A DNA stretch of 41,720 nucleotides, from NCBI GenBank assembly GCA_947624105.1, contig CANQIX010000007.1, positions 1 through 41,720 of the forward strand, written 5' to 3'. The translations under genes were made by a program, and so were the position numbers. Each line of letters starts with the position of its first letter. Position 1 is the stretch's first letter. The notes beneath the pieces were generated by a model. That model saw only the letters and a list, made by a program, of their open reading frames with translations. It was not told the origin of the DNA and made no database searches. The DNA is from an uncultured Clostridia bacterium (GTDB lineage: Bacteria > Bacillota > Clostridia > Christensenellales > UBA1242). Below, piece after piece: positions 35,027 to 41,720 of this stretch.

Positions 35027-35055
35027 ATTGTATGTTACCACAAAAGCGAGTGCAA
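35027..35055 (-). promoter_or_regulatory. Probable acpP promoter
   Basis: TTGCAC (35050-35055), 17-bp spacer, TACAAT (35027-35032). The predicted start is so close to the GGAGG that the exact start site is uncertain. The -10 region also reads CATACAAT, a sigmaE-type -10, but no sigmaE -35 is seen at the right place. Confidence 0.5.
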
Positions 35056-35078
35056 AAGCAACTTATTTACATATTTTT

Positions 35079-35660
35079 CTATTTTGCTTGCAAATCTAGA
35101 TAGTTGTTAGGGTCGATATCTGTGCCATTTTTGTAGAGAGCAAAGTGAAGTCTTGCACCCTCCCCATCTTCTCCGGTTGCACTTGCGCCAGCAGTTCCAA
35201 TAACTTGACCTTTTGTTACCAAATCGCCAACTTTTACAAGAATGTTTGAATCGAGCGAAGAATATTCACTTAAAAAGCCGTCGCTATGTTCAATTTCGAC
35301 CACATTTCCCTCTAAACTGTTGTATCTCACATCAACCACCTTGCCGTCAAGCACCGAGAAAACGTCATTTGAATCGTTTGAAACAAGGTCAACTCCAAGG
35401 TGAGATTCAAATCTCTCTAACACGCTGTTATACATAAGAAGTTCGCTGTAATCTTTTGTTACCGATGCATTTGTCATTGGCGAAGTAAAAATCACCGCAT
35501 TTGTATTTCCAACGTCCTCGGTTGGTTCTTCTTGCGGAGCGTTTACCGATGCAGTTATGCCAATCATCAAAACGCACGCAAAAACTAACACTGCGGTAAG
35601 CGTAATCGCGCCATATCTTTTGAAAAATGTCTTAAATTTGTTTTCTTGTTTTATTTGCAT
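35079..35660 (-). CDS. spoIIQ: SpoIIQ-type LytM/M23 protein, probably catalytically inactive
   Basis: A forespore membrane protein that meets SpoIIIAH across the engulfing membranes. From the chosen ATG it has 193 residues; numbers below count four residues more (from an upstream ATG that overlaps the GGAGG). One N-terminal membrane helix (about 21-41), a linker, then an M23/LytM domain. The zinc ligands H91-LGV-D95 and the second His of the HxH motif (H176) remain. The first His of HxH is Arg (R174-L-H176), and the usual YxHL is YSSL, so both catalytic histidines are missing. B. subtilis SpoIIQ is also degenerate. The call rests on the fold plus the neighbouring spoIIID; a general M23 protein is the alternative. 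Confidence 0.8.
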   Translation of the reverse strand: MQIKQENKFKTFFKRYGAITLTAVLVFACVLMIGITASVNAPQEEPTEDVGNTNAVIFTSPMTNASVTKDYSELLMYNSVLERFESHLGVDLVSNDSNDVFSVLDGKVVDVRYNSLEGNVVEIEHSDGFLSEYSSLDSNILVKVGDLVTKGQVIGTAGASATGEDGEGARLHFALYKNGTDIDPNNYLDLQAK

Positions 35661-35677
35661 ATTTGCCTCCATACGCT

Positions 35678-35707
35678 GTTTATTGCCGCTTATGAAAAAA
35701 TTTATAC
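35678..35707 (-). promoter_or_regulatory. SigmaF-like promoter of spoIIQ
   Basis: GTATA (35703-35707), 15-bp spacer, GGCAATAAAC (35678-35687), resembling the sigmaF forms GYATA and GG-N2-A-N-A. spoIIQ is sigmaF-dependent in B. subtilis. One or two mismatches in the -10. Confidence 0.45.
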
Positions 35708-35708
35708 A

Positions 35709-35737
35709 TAAAAAATAGCACGTTTTTCGCGTGCTAT
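35709..35737 (-). terminator. Rho-independent terminator of the two-helix membrane protein gene
   Basis: ATAGCACG/CGTGCTAT stem (8 bp, 7-nt loop) followed on the minus strand by T6. It ends just before the spoIIQ promoter. Confidence 0.88.
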
Positions 35738-35759
35738 CTTGTAATTTATCTCTTAAAAA

Positions 35760-35996
35760 CTATTTTTTATGTATTTTTCTAACGATAAGTGCTGCAAAAA
35801 CCCACACAAGTAGAACCATCGCTACTGCAATTCCATAACACAAGAGCGGCAAAACAAATGCCGTCCAAGTTGGCATACTTGTCATAGTCTTATCCCACAT
35901 AATCTCAGCAGTAATCCAGGCGGCGATTCCGTGTATAATCCCTATTGCAACAATCGTAAGCGCCGTTATTCCAAATGCAAGATTAAGTTTTTTCAT
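35760..35996 (-). CDS. Small membrane protein with two predicted transmembrane helices
   Basis: No family recognised. 78 residues: a first helix at about 7-31 (with a short charged AEIMWDKT loop after it), a second at about 45-72, and a basic end (RKIHKK). Lies 26 nt after the Pro-rich protein gene in the same direction and is followed by a good terminator, so it may be the last gene of a two-gene unit. No Shine-Dalgarno precedes the ATG (AAAAAACT), and an AT-rich CATAAA 5 nt upstream is too weak to call a leaderless promoter. Confidence 0.7.
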   Translation of the reverse strand: MKKLNLAFGITALTIVAIGIIHGIAAWITAEIMWDKTMTSMPTWTAFVLPLLCYGIAVAMVLLVWVFAALIVRKIHKK

Positions 35997-36022
35997 AGTT
36001 TTTTATGCACCAATCTGTTAGA

Positions 36023-36598
36023 TTAAAGCAAAATGATGGCAATGATGCAACCAATAAGAGCAACTATTGCAAGAAACATAATGATATACAAAGCAATAAG
36101 TTTGCCCATCTTTACCTTAGGTTGCTTTTTCTGTTGCTGTTTTTTTGCTTTTTCTGCTTCTTTTTCAGCCTTTTTCTCTTCTTTGCTCTTCTTTTCTTTC
36201 TTGCCTTTCTCTTTAACTTGTTTTTCAGCGGCAGCGCCTTCAGTTTGCGCTACTTTCACCTCCTCTGGTGCTTTTACCTCTGCTGCCTCTGGCTGTGCCT
36301 TTGGTGGTTGTTGAGGTTGTGCTTGCTTAGGTTCTGCTTGAGGAGCAGGCTGCCCTTGTTGTGGTGCTGTCTGTCCTTGTTGTTGGGAAGGTTGAGGCGC
36401 TGGTCTAACCGGCTGTCCATTTACGCCTGTTTTTGGTGGAACTGGTGCTTTTGGAGGAACAGGTCTTGCCCCAGGCGCAGTTTGAGTTGGCGCTTTTGGT
36501 GGCACTGGCCTTGTTCCGCCTGCGTTAGGTTGAACAGGTGGTCTTTTTGGTGGAACTGGTGCTCCGTTATTTGGAGTTGTGTTATTTATTTCGCTCAT
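36023..36598 (-). CDS. Pro-rich, Lys/Glu-rich tail-anchored membrane protein
   Basis: No family recognised. 191 residues: a disordered Pro/Gln/Ala-rich region (1-115) with four VPPK repeats (residues 15-18, 32-35, 47-50 and 53-56), a highly charged Lys/Glu stretch that may form a helix (about 120-160), and a C-terminal membrane helix (167-191) with almost nothing after it. By its shape it would hang in the cytoplasm from the membrane and could bind SH3-like or other Pro-binding partners; that is inference. AGAGGA 7 nt before the ATG is an acceptable Shine-Dalgarno. A weak promoter (TTGGAC, 19 bp, TATTAT) lies upstream. An antisense reading frame of similar length is a composition artefact. 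Confidence 0.8.
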   Translation of the reverse strand: MSEINNTTPNNGAPVPPKRPPVQPNAGGTRPVPPKAPTQTAPGARPVPPKAPVPPKTGVNGQPVRPAPQPSQQQGQTAPQQGQPAPQAEPKQAQPQQPPKAQPEAAEVKAPEEVKVAQTEGAAAEKQVKEKGKKEKKSKEEKKAEKEAEKAKKQQQKKQPKVKMGKLIALYIIMFLAIVALIGCIIAIILL

Positions 36599-36697
36599 AA
36601 TTATATCCTCTAATTAAATAATACCGCATTTTTCTATAAAAAGTCCAATAAAATAATAAAAATATGCGAAATTTTCTAGTTTTTAAGCGATATTTTG

Positions 36698-37219
36698 CTA
36701 ATTCCACACCATTTCTGCATCAAGTTCACTGTCAAGCGTTTCAAATAGGATTGTTATTATATATTTTTCATCGCATCTAAGCCTTAAATCTTGCTCCAAA
36801 TTCACCGACACAACTGCCGGAATTATCGTCTGTGAGTTTAGCACATCTTTAAGGTAGTAATAGCCGTCATCACCGGCAACAAAGTCGTCCGTAAAGCCAA
36901 GCGAAAGCGCTCTCTCCTCTCCCTTGTCGTCAACTAACGCCCTTGCACGCACCTTGACGTTTTTGTCATTTGCTCCGCGCACTTTTATCGAAATTGGAAT
37001 CTTCTCATAGTTCAAAAATTCGCCGTCAATTAGGTAGGAAATCGAACTAGCAGAATTGCTGTTTAGTTGCACAACCGCGCTGTCGCCCGGCGTCAGTTCG
37101 TTTTCTTTAAAATCCTTCGCAAGCGAAAAAAGATGTCCTGAAAAGCCCAAAACGAGCGAAATTACCAAAAAAATCGCCAAAATTATCGTAGATAAAATAA
37201 AAGGATATGTCTTTTTCAT
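36698..37219 (-). CDS. Exported membrane-anchored protein with TasA/camelysin-like domain
   Basis: 173 residues. A signal peptide or signal anchor (residues 7-26, after MKK) precedes a beta-rich domain. The order of a GDSAVVQ strand, IKVRGANDKNVKVRARALV and then DGYYYLKDVLNSQTIIPAV resembles the TasA/camelysin type of exported beta-sandwich, where a DGYYYY...L...T motif is typical. The match is partial and no SipW-type signal peptidase is in the window, so the call is tentative. It lies 43 nt after the flippase-like gene. AAGGA precedes the ATG by only 1-2 nt, and both sit in a hairpin. Confidence 0.6.
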   Translation of the reverse strand: MKKTYPFILSTIILAIFLVISLVLGFSGHLFSLAKDFKENELTPGDSAVVQLNSNSASSISYLIDGEFLNYEKIPISIKVRGANDKNVKVRARALVDDKGEERALSLGFTDDFVAGDDGYYYLKDVLNSQTIIPAVVSVNLEQDLRLRCDEKYIITILFETLDSELDAEMVWN

Positions 37220-37225
37220 ATCCTT
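37201..37225 (-). terminator. Hairpin spanning the start of the TasA-like gene, possible terminator of the flippase-like gene
   Basis: AAGGATATG pairs perfectly with CATATCCTT (9 bp, 7-nt loop) and is followed by TTATTTTAT on the minus strand. The 5' arm is the Shine-Dalgarno plus start codon of the next gene. Confidence 0.5.
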
Positions 37226-37262
37226 AGTTTATTTTAATTGTGCTTATTTATTCAAAAAACAA

Positions 37263-38657
37263 CTATTTCGCGCGGGTCAATTTCTCCTTTTTGCGTTGTC
37301 GTTTTCGCTCCTCTCTAAAGGCGTTTATGCACTCCTTCTTAAACTCGACACTCTCTGCCTGCAACTCGCGAGCCTTTTTCGTCCATAGGTATTTTCGGTC
37401 GCCACGCACAGTTTCGTAGGTGATGACAGCAATTCCCTGCAAAAGAATGTTGTAATAGTTGAAGAATCTCCAAAGCAGTAACGCCCAGAAGGTTTCTCCA
37501 CCCATCCACGAACTAAATAACACCGTGAAGGAAATTTCGTTGAAACCTAATCCACCGGAAATAGGAATCCAACTAACCGACAACTCAATTAACGCAGCCG
37601 AAATGAAGAGTGCTAGGTATGTGTCGAAGCCGCCACTTGCTGGAAAACCATTGAAGATGCAGTAGATAACAAATGGAATTGAGTAGTAAATTATGTGTCT
37701 TATAAGGTGCAAAATGATTTGAATAAGTGTCATAAATGGCGTGCGAACCAAATCTCTCATAAGGTTTTGATAGTCGCCAACCGCCTTTACTGCTTTTGCG
37801 TAAAAGGTGTCGTAATCTTTAATAATGTGCATTTTTAGCAGTAATTTACAGCCCCACGCAAGCACTTTTTTGGTAAATCGTTTGAACACGGAAACGAAAA
37901 TCATAACCGAAACGCTCACAATTCCAATGATAAAACCGATAATACTTAACGCACCCACATAAGACAATCTGCCTGCCTTTGAAGAGAAAATGAACGAAAA
38001 TAGCGCAATCATAAGCCAAGCAATTTGATATGCGATAAGTTTTGTCATTGGAATATAATATGATATCGCCCCTGGAACATCTCTTCTTCGTAGGTATGAC
38101 GCCATAAAGGTCTGTCCGCCGCCGGCAAGTGGCACAATGTTGTCATAATGACGCCCTATCGCCATCGCCTTATAGGAAAGAGAAAAACTGTTTCTATACG
38201 TCTTTCTGTATATCAAAAGATGAACGCAAAGGGTGTCGACAAGTGTTGCCACAAGCAACAACAATATATATAGCAGCATCGCCGTTATGCTTATATCTAA
38301 AAATGGAAATGGGTTGAAGTCTGTGCCAGAGTCAACGATGTTCCAAATCAAAAGGCCAACAACCAGCAAAATATTAAAAATTAAGTAGAGGGCATTCTTT
38401 ATTCTTTTCTTTGTGAGGCTTGCAACCTTTTTATCGTGTTCGACTTCTTCGGACTCCTCGCTTTTCATTTTTTGTTCGAGTTCTTTCTTTGCCTCTTCGC
38501 TATCTTTTTTTGCCTCTTCGTCAACCTCTTTTAAGGCCTCTTTTTTATCTTCTTCTAACTTGTGTTTAAAACGAGAAAAGAAAGACTCTTTTTTTATTAA
38601 AGAATCCTCCTGCTTATCTTCCTTATTCTTGTAAGCGTTCTCGTCCTTTTCGTCCAT
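37263..38657 (-). CDS. Flippase-like integral membrane protein (LPG synthase TM-domain family)
   Basis: 464 residues. Residues 1-85 are a highly charged cytoplasmic extension (Lys/Glu-rich, coiled-coil-like). The remainder has six to eight membrane helices with the marks of the lysylphosphatidylglycerol synthase/flippase TM family (PF03706, as in the membrane part of MprF): PLAGGGQ at 176-182 and WIPISGGLGFNE at 363-374. No C-terminal aminoacyltransferase domain, so it is not a full MprF; such stand-alone proteins are thought to flip lipids or glycolipids, substrate unknown. The end is strongly basic. No Shine-Dalgarno; the ATG is exactly 7 nt after the -10 box. Confidence 0.85.
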   Translation of the reverse strand: MDEKDENAYKNKEDKQEDSLIKKESFFSRFKHKLEEDKKEALKEVDEEAKKDSEEAKKELEQKMKSEESEEVEHDKKVASLTKKRIKNALYLIFNILLVVGLLIWNIVDSGTDFNPFPFLDISITAMLLYILLLLVATLVDTLCVHLLIYRKTYRNSFSLSYKAMAIGRHYDNIVPLAGGGQTFMASYLRRRDVPGAISYYIPMTKLIAYQIAWLMIALFSFIFSSKAGRLSYVGALSIIGFIIGIVSVSVMIFVSVFKRFTKKVLAWGCKLLLKMHIIKDYDTFYAKAVKAVGDYQNLMRDLVRTPFMTLIQIILHLIRHIIYYSIPFVIYCIFNGFPASGGFDTYLALFISAALIELSVSWIPISGGLGFNEISFTVLFSSWMGGETFWALLLWRFFNYYNILLQGIAVITYETVRGDRKYLWTKKARELQAESVEFKKECINAFREERKRQRKKEKLTRAK

Positions 38658-38664
38658 ATAAATT

Positions 38665-38694
38665 ATCTTAACAAAAAAAAGAAACCTTTGTCAA
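38665..38694 (-). promoter_or_regulatory. Promoter of the flippase-like gene, predicting a leaderless mRNA
   Basis: TTGACA (38689-38694), 18-bp spacer, TAAGAT (38665-38670), 7 nt, then the ATG at 38657. The -35 lies inside the loop of the upstream terminator and the spacer includes its 3' arm. Confidence 0.65.
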
Positions 38695-38710
38695 ATTTCT
38701 AGGTTTCTTT
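38673..38710 (-). terminator. Rho-independent terminator of the PrsA-like gene
   Basis: AAAGAAACCT/AGGTTTCTTT stem (10 bp, 13-nt loop) followed by T-rich sequence on the minus strand. Confidence 0.85.
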
Positions 38711-38725
38711 TTAGTTTTTTATTGC

Positions 38726-40645
38726 TTATTGCATCAAATCTGCGTATCTATCTACATAGATTTGGATTGCTTCTTCGTTGCCCTCTTTTGTAAGTCTAGA
38801 CTTGATTGAGTTCATTCTGGCTTCGTCGTATGCATCGAAGGAACTTCCGGCATAGAGGTCGCTGTAAATTTTGTCAAAGTAAGTTTGCTTGCTGAAGATG
38901 TCAACTCTTGTGTATCCAAGTTTTGCAAGGTCCTTTTCGGTGAGTTGGAAGTTCTTTGTGATTCCGGTAAATAAGTTTTCTACCTTGCCTGCATAGAACA
39001 AGATGTAATATCCATCTTCGCCTTCAACAACTTCGCTAAGTTTTCCAACTTTTGCTTGTCCATCTGCATAGAGGTCTCTTATTGCATCTGAAAGCGCATC
39101 GCACTCGCTATCAGCAAAATCTTCACTGTAACCTACGTTTCCAGCACCATCGATTCCAAACACAGAGGTCTTGTCTGCTTTTACATTTGCATAGTTGTCG
39201 TTGTATTGATATAGATATTTCACAAATTCGTCTGCCTTGTTGTAAGCAACTTGCAGATTTGTTCTTTCAACATATTCACGAACTTGCAATCTTTGTGCAT
39301 CTGTTAAAGTTTCAATCGTTGTTCCAAAATATTCACTTAACCACTCGTTGTCGTTAACTACCGTTTCAAAGTCGAGGTATTCGCCGCTTCTTGTGTTTTG
39401 TTCGATAAGAGCGCGGAGTTCTTCTGCCGTATAGTCCTCGCCATCAACAACGTTGCCATACTCATCTCTTGCGGTAAGTTTGGTGTTGTAAAGACTTTGT
39501 AATGCTTCTTGATAAGCCTCATAGTCGTGGTCTTGTTCGTAAGCGGCTTCTATATCTGCTTTTGAACCATTGTAGTTGATTTTGATTACCCCAAGGTTGA
39601 AGTAACTTACTCCATTGTCAAAAACGTAGTCAACTTTTGTTGAAGCAGAAAGCATATCGGTGTTTGTTGTTTCAGCATCTCCGTTATACTTGCTGTAACC
39701 TGTTCTTACGGTTGTTGCATAGTTATCTACAATACTGTAAGGAGTTATGTTTGTAAGCACTGAGCCGTCTTGTGCCATCAAGTCGTTTATCTGTTCATAC
39801 TTTTCTACTAAGAAGTTGTCTTTTACAATTCCGTAAATTCTGTTCATTTCAAAGTAGAAACATTTTTTGCTGTCTTTTAAATTTTCATAGGAATAGTTGT
39901 TTCTTATTGCATTCATATATTTGTTGAATGCTGTTTCCCAAGCGCTCTTCTTGTTTCCAGAAACTCCGCTTGAAAATAGTGCAGTGATTTTGTTGTAGAT
40001 AAGGTCTTTAAATTCTCCGCTCTCTGCCTCATAGTCGTAAGGTTTTGTTCCGCTATACATAACTTCTACGTTTGCAGCATATTTTGCAGCGTTGTAACGT
40101 CTTACAACTGTTCTGCCATTCTCTTCAGTTTTGTAGTAACCTGATGGTTTATACTCGGTGTAGAGAGGTGTGTTTTCATCTGTTGTTGTTTCGTCTTCAG
40201 TTTCTTCAACATCAAGCACTTCAAGGTAATAGTTCTTCAAGTTGTTATAGATTGAAGTGTAAGTCTGTTGCCATAGGTATGTCTTTTCATTGTCGGTGAT
40301 AAGTGGAAGGTCTTCTTCTAAGCAATATCTTTCAACTTCTGCTTGAATAAAACGTCTGTTAATAACTGTGTCAAGAGTTTGTTCAATCGCTCCACTAACT
40401 CCGCCATCGCCATACTGAGTATAGTAATTTCCATAACTGCTGTAGGCGTTTAAAAGATCTCTCTTTGTTATGTCAACTGTGTATTTATATTCCTTGTTTG
40501 TGCGTGCAATTGTGTATTCAAAATTTATTGATGCAACAACCGTGTTGTAATACGCTTCCATATCTGTGCTCCAAGGGTCGCAGCCGGCAAGCACGGTTAA
40601 ACACATTAAAAAACAAATTAAAAGTGAAAATATCTTCTTTTTCAT
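38726..40645 (-). CDS. PrsA/SurA-like lipoprotein foldase
   Basis: 639 residues, longer than usual PrsA (about 300). Signal peptide with lipobox LAGC (Cys22 lipidated), so it sits on the outer face of the membrane. The N-terminal half (residues 40-130, TKRDLLNAYSSYG...INRRFIQAEVERYCLEE) looks like the helical SurA-N chaperone region. The later FNLGVIKINYN and DGYYILFYAGKVENL resemble the first and last strands of a parvulin domain, with large insertions and without clear catalytic residues. The gene follows mfd, the same neighbour as PrsA-like genes in many Clostridia. Likely role: folding of exported proteins, perhaps including the giant lipoprotein (inference). GGAG precedes the ATG by 5 nt. 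Confidence 0.75.
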   Translation of the reverse strand: MKKKIFSLLICFLMCLTVLAGCDPWSTDMEAYYNTVVASINFEYTIARTNKEYKYTVDITKRDLLNAYSSYGNYYTQYGDGGVSGAIEQTLDTVINRRFIQAEVERYCLEEDLPLITDNEKTYLWQQTYTSIYNNLKNYYLEVLDVEETEDETTTDENTPLYTEYKPSGYYKTEENGRTVVRRYNAAKYAANVEVMYSGTKPYDYEAESGEFKDLIYNKITALFSSGVSGNKKSAWETAFNKYMNAIRNNYSYENLKDSKKCFYFEMNRIYGIVKDNFLVEKYEQINDLMAQDGSVLTNITPYSIVDNYATTVRTGYSKYNGDAETTNTDMLSASTKVDYVFDNGVSYFNLGVIKINYNGSKADIEAAYEQDHDYEAYQEALQSLYNTKLTARDEYGNVVDGEDYTAEELRALIEQNTRSGEYLDFETVVNDNEWLSEYFGTTIETLTDAQRLQVREYVERTNLQVAYNKADEFVKYLYQYNDNYANVKADKTSVFGIDGAGNVGYSEDFADSECDALSDAIRDLYADGQAKVGKLSEVVEGEDGYYILFYAGKVENLFTGITKNFQLTEKDLAKLGYTRVDIFSKQTYFDKIYSDLYAGSSFDAYDEARMNSIKSRLTKEGNEEAIQIYVDRYADLMQ

Positions 40646-40687
40646 AAAATCTCCAAGTAAATAATATGTGCATTATTCGACATACTA

Positions 40688-40716
40688 ATTATACATATAT
40701 AACACTGAAATTTCAA
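40688..40716 (-). promoter_or_regulatory. SigmaA promoter of the PrsA-like gene
   Basis: TTGAAA (40711-40716), 17-bp spacer, TATAAT (40688-40693), with a TG directly before the -10. An 11-bp direct repeat, CAAGTAAATAA on the plus strand, occurs at 40654-40664 and 40714-40724 and may be chance. Confidence 0.75.
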
Positions 40717-40734
40717 GTAAATAAGGGCAAATTC

Positions 40735-41720
40735 TTAATCTTTTTTCTCATTGAGGGCGTCTGCAAAGAAGTGTTGGAGCGCTTTCATCTTGTTTTCAAC
40801 GCCTGCATCTGCTGTCAGTTTTAGAATAGGTAAATCTTCAAATTTTAAACTGAACTTATAAACTTCCCCTAAATTCGACAATCTTTTATCGATTATCTCT
40901 TCGCTCTTATAGAAGTAAACAAGGCAATCGCTGGAGGTGATTCGAATGAGTTTGACATTAAAGTTTATCGCCAAATTCTTTAAAAGTGCGATATTTGTAA
41001 GGTTCACAACTTCCTTAGGAACATCGCCATTTGTAAGTTGCATCTCCCTTAAAAGAGAGTCCCTCTCGGCAAAACTTGAAATGTTGCTTATGCGGTCATA
41101 ATAGATGATTCTTTCGTCCTGCGATTGCACGTATTGATCGCTGATATACGCGTCAAGAGGCATTTCAATCTTAATCTCTTTATCTGCGTTTGCAGTGCCA
41201 TTTTTAAGCCCTCTTGTTACCTCGTCAAGCAGTTTAACATACATATCATAGCCCACTTTCTGCATATGTCCGTGCTGCTGCTTGCCCAAGATGTCGCCCG
41301 CCCCACGAATTTCAAGGTCGCGTATCGCAATCTTGAAACCGCTTCCAAGTTCGCGAAATTCCTTGATTGCCTCCAAGCGCTTGTAAGCATCCTCAGTCAA
41401 AATCTTGCCAGCGTTGTAAGTCAGATAGGCATACGCCAACTTGTTTGAGCGCCCAATTCTGCCGCGAATTTGATAGAGTTGCCCAAGTCCCAGCATATCG
41501 CAATCCACAACAAAAAGTGTGTTAAGATCCGGCAAATCAATGCCATTTTCAATCAGCGTTGTGGAAATCAAAAGGTTGAACTTGTTTTCATAGAGGTCAT
41601 TTATCACTCTGGCAAGTTCTCTTTCTTCCATCTGCCCGTGCGCCACGCCAATTTTTGCCTGAGGAAGCAGACTTTGAACACGCGCCCGAAAAGTGTAAAT
41701 CTCCGCCACGCGATTGAAAA
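40735..41720 (-). CDS. mfd: Transcription-repair coupling factor Mfd, C-terminal part (5' end outside window)
   Basis: Mfd removes stalled RNA polymerase and brings UvrA to the lesion. Only the last third is present. The translocase second RecA lobe is visible: HGQMEERELARVI, the STTLIENGIDLPDLNTL motif, then QIRGRIGRSNKLAYAYL. After it come RDLEIRGAGDILGKQQHGHM and the TRCF C-terminal domain, ending in DALNEKKD. The frame is open to the window edge; the residues just before the GTG at 41709 also fit the family (FNRVAEIY), so the true start is outside. With uvrA and uvrB at the other end, the window holds three excision-repair genes, although they are not in one operon. Confidence 0.95.
   Translation of the reverse strand, partial: FNRVAEIYTFRARVQSLLPQAKIGVAHGQMEERELARVINDLYENKFNLLISTTLIENGIDLPDLNTLFVVDCDMLGLGQLYQIRGRIGRSNKLAYAYLTYNAGKILTEDAYKRLEAIKEFRELGSGFKIAIRDLEIRGAGDILGKQQHGHMQKVGYDMYVKLLDEVTRGLKNGTANADKEIKIEMPLDAYISDQYVQSQDERIIYYDRISNISSFAERDSLLREMQLTNGDVPKEVVNLTNIALLKNLAINFNVKLIRITSSDCLVYFYKSEEIIDKRLSNLGEVYKFSLKFEDLPILKLTADAGVENKMKALQHFFADALNEKKD

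Noticed and set aside
36005-36613. A 202-residue reading frame on the plus strand opposite the Pro-rich protein
   Set aside because: It is the mirror of the Pro- and Lys-rich coding sequence, gives an implausible Leu/Phe/Cys/Trp-rich product and lacks a ribosome-binding site.
40654-40724. 11-bp direct repeat CAAGTAAATAA before the PrsA-like gene
   Set aside because: Short and AT-rich, so it may be chance. One copy overlaps the promoter -35, so it is kept only as a note there.
1-41720. tRNA, rRNA, CRISPR or transposon
   Set aside because: No cloverleaf-like, rRNA-like or regularly spaced repeat signal, and no transposase motif was seen on reading both strands.

Overview
The window is AT-rich bacterial DNA. 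It looks like a Gram-positive, endospore-forming lineage (Bacillota, Clostridia-like): it carries clear spoIIID and spoIIQ genes, a gatCAB operon, class II aldolase, walJ, and lipoproteins with standard lipoboxes. I cannot name the species. All genes except two lie on the minus strand. No tRNA, rRNA, CRISPR array, insertion sequence or sortase signal was recognised.

Layout. 1-264 is the end of a class II fructose-bisphosphate aldolase gene (plus strand), separated by a bidirectional terminator from walJ-uvrA-uvrB (309-5960, minus), the nucleotide-excision-repair recognition genes. A small tail-anchored winged-helix-like protein (6019-6381) follows. Next comes gatC-gatA-gatB (6446-9586), the Glu-tRNA(Gln)/Asp-tRNA(Asn) amidotransferase operon, with a divergent second member of the same small tail-anchored family (9700-10074). 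From 10237 to 34065 lies radC and, directly upstream of it in the same transcription direction, one uninterrupted 23-kb gene for a 7690-residue lipoprotein. This giant protein has Ig-like N-terminal regions, several beta-helix modules with about 30 GLUG-like motifs, a Gly-rich stretch and a hydrophobic stretch near the C-terminus. The giant gene has a perfect consensus promoter (TTGACA-N17-TATAAT), a perfect Shine-Dalgarno, and strongly phased A/T tracts on both flanks of the giant-radC unit.

34456-35660 is a sporulation block: spoIIID, acpP (oddly inserted), and spoIIQ, whose LytM domain has lost its catalytic histidines. 35760-38657 holds four membrane or exported proteins: a two-helix protein, a Pro-rich tail-anchored protein, a TasA/camelysin-like exported protein, and a flippase-like (MprF TM-domain family) protein. 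38726-41720 is a PrsA/SurA-like lipoprotein and the C-terminal part of mfd, a neighbour pair common in Clostridia.

Recurring regulatory themes. Three genes (uvrA, uvrB, and the flippase-like gene) have a -10 box exactly 7 nt before an ATG with no Shine-Dalgarno, which predicts leaderless mRNAs. Terminators are tightly packed against, or overlap, the promoter or ribosome-binding site of the next gene (uvrB/uvrA, acpP/spoIIID, PrsA-like/flippase-like, and flippase-like/TasA-like). The strongest candidates for new biology are the giant GLUG lipoprotein unit, the hairpin that sequesters the spoIIID ribosome-binding site, and the leaderless promoters.
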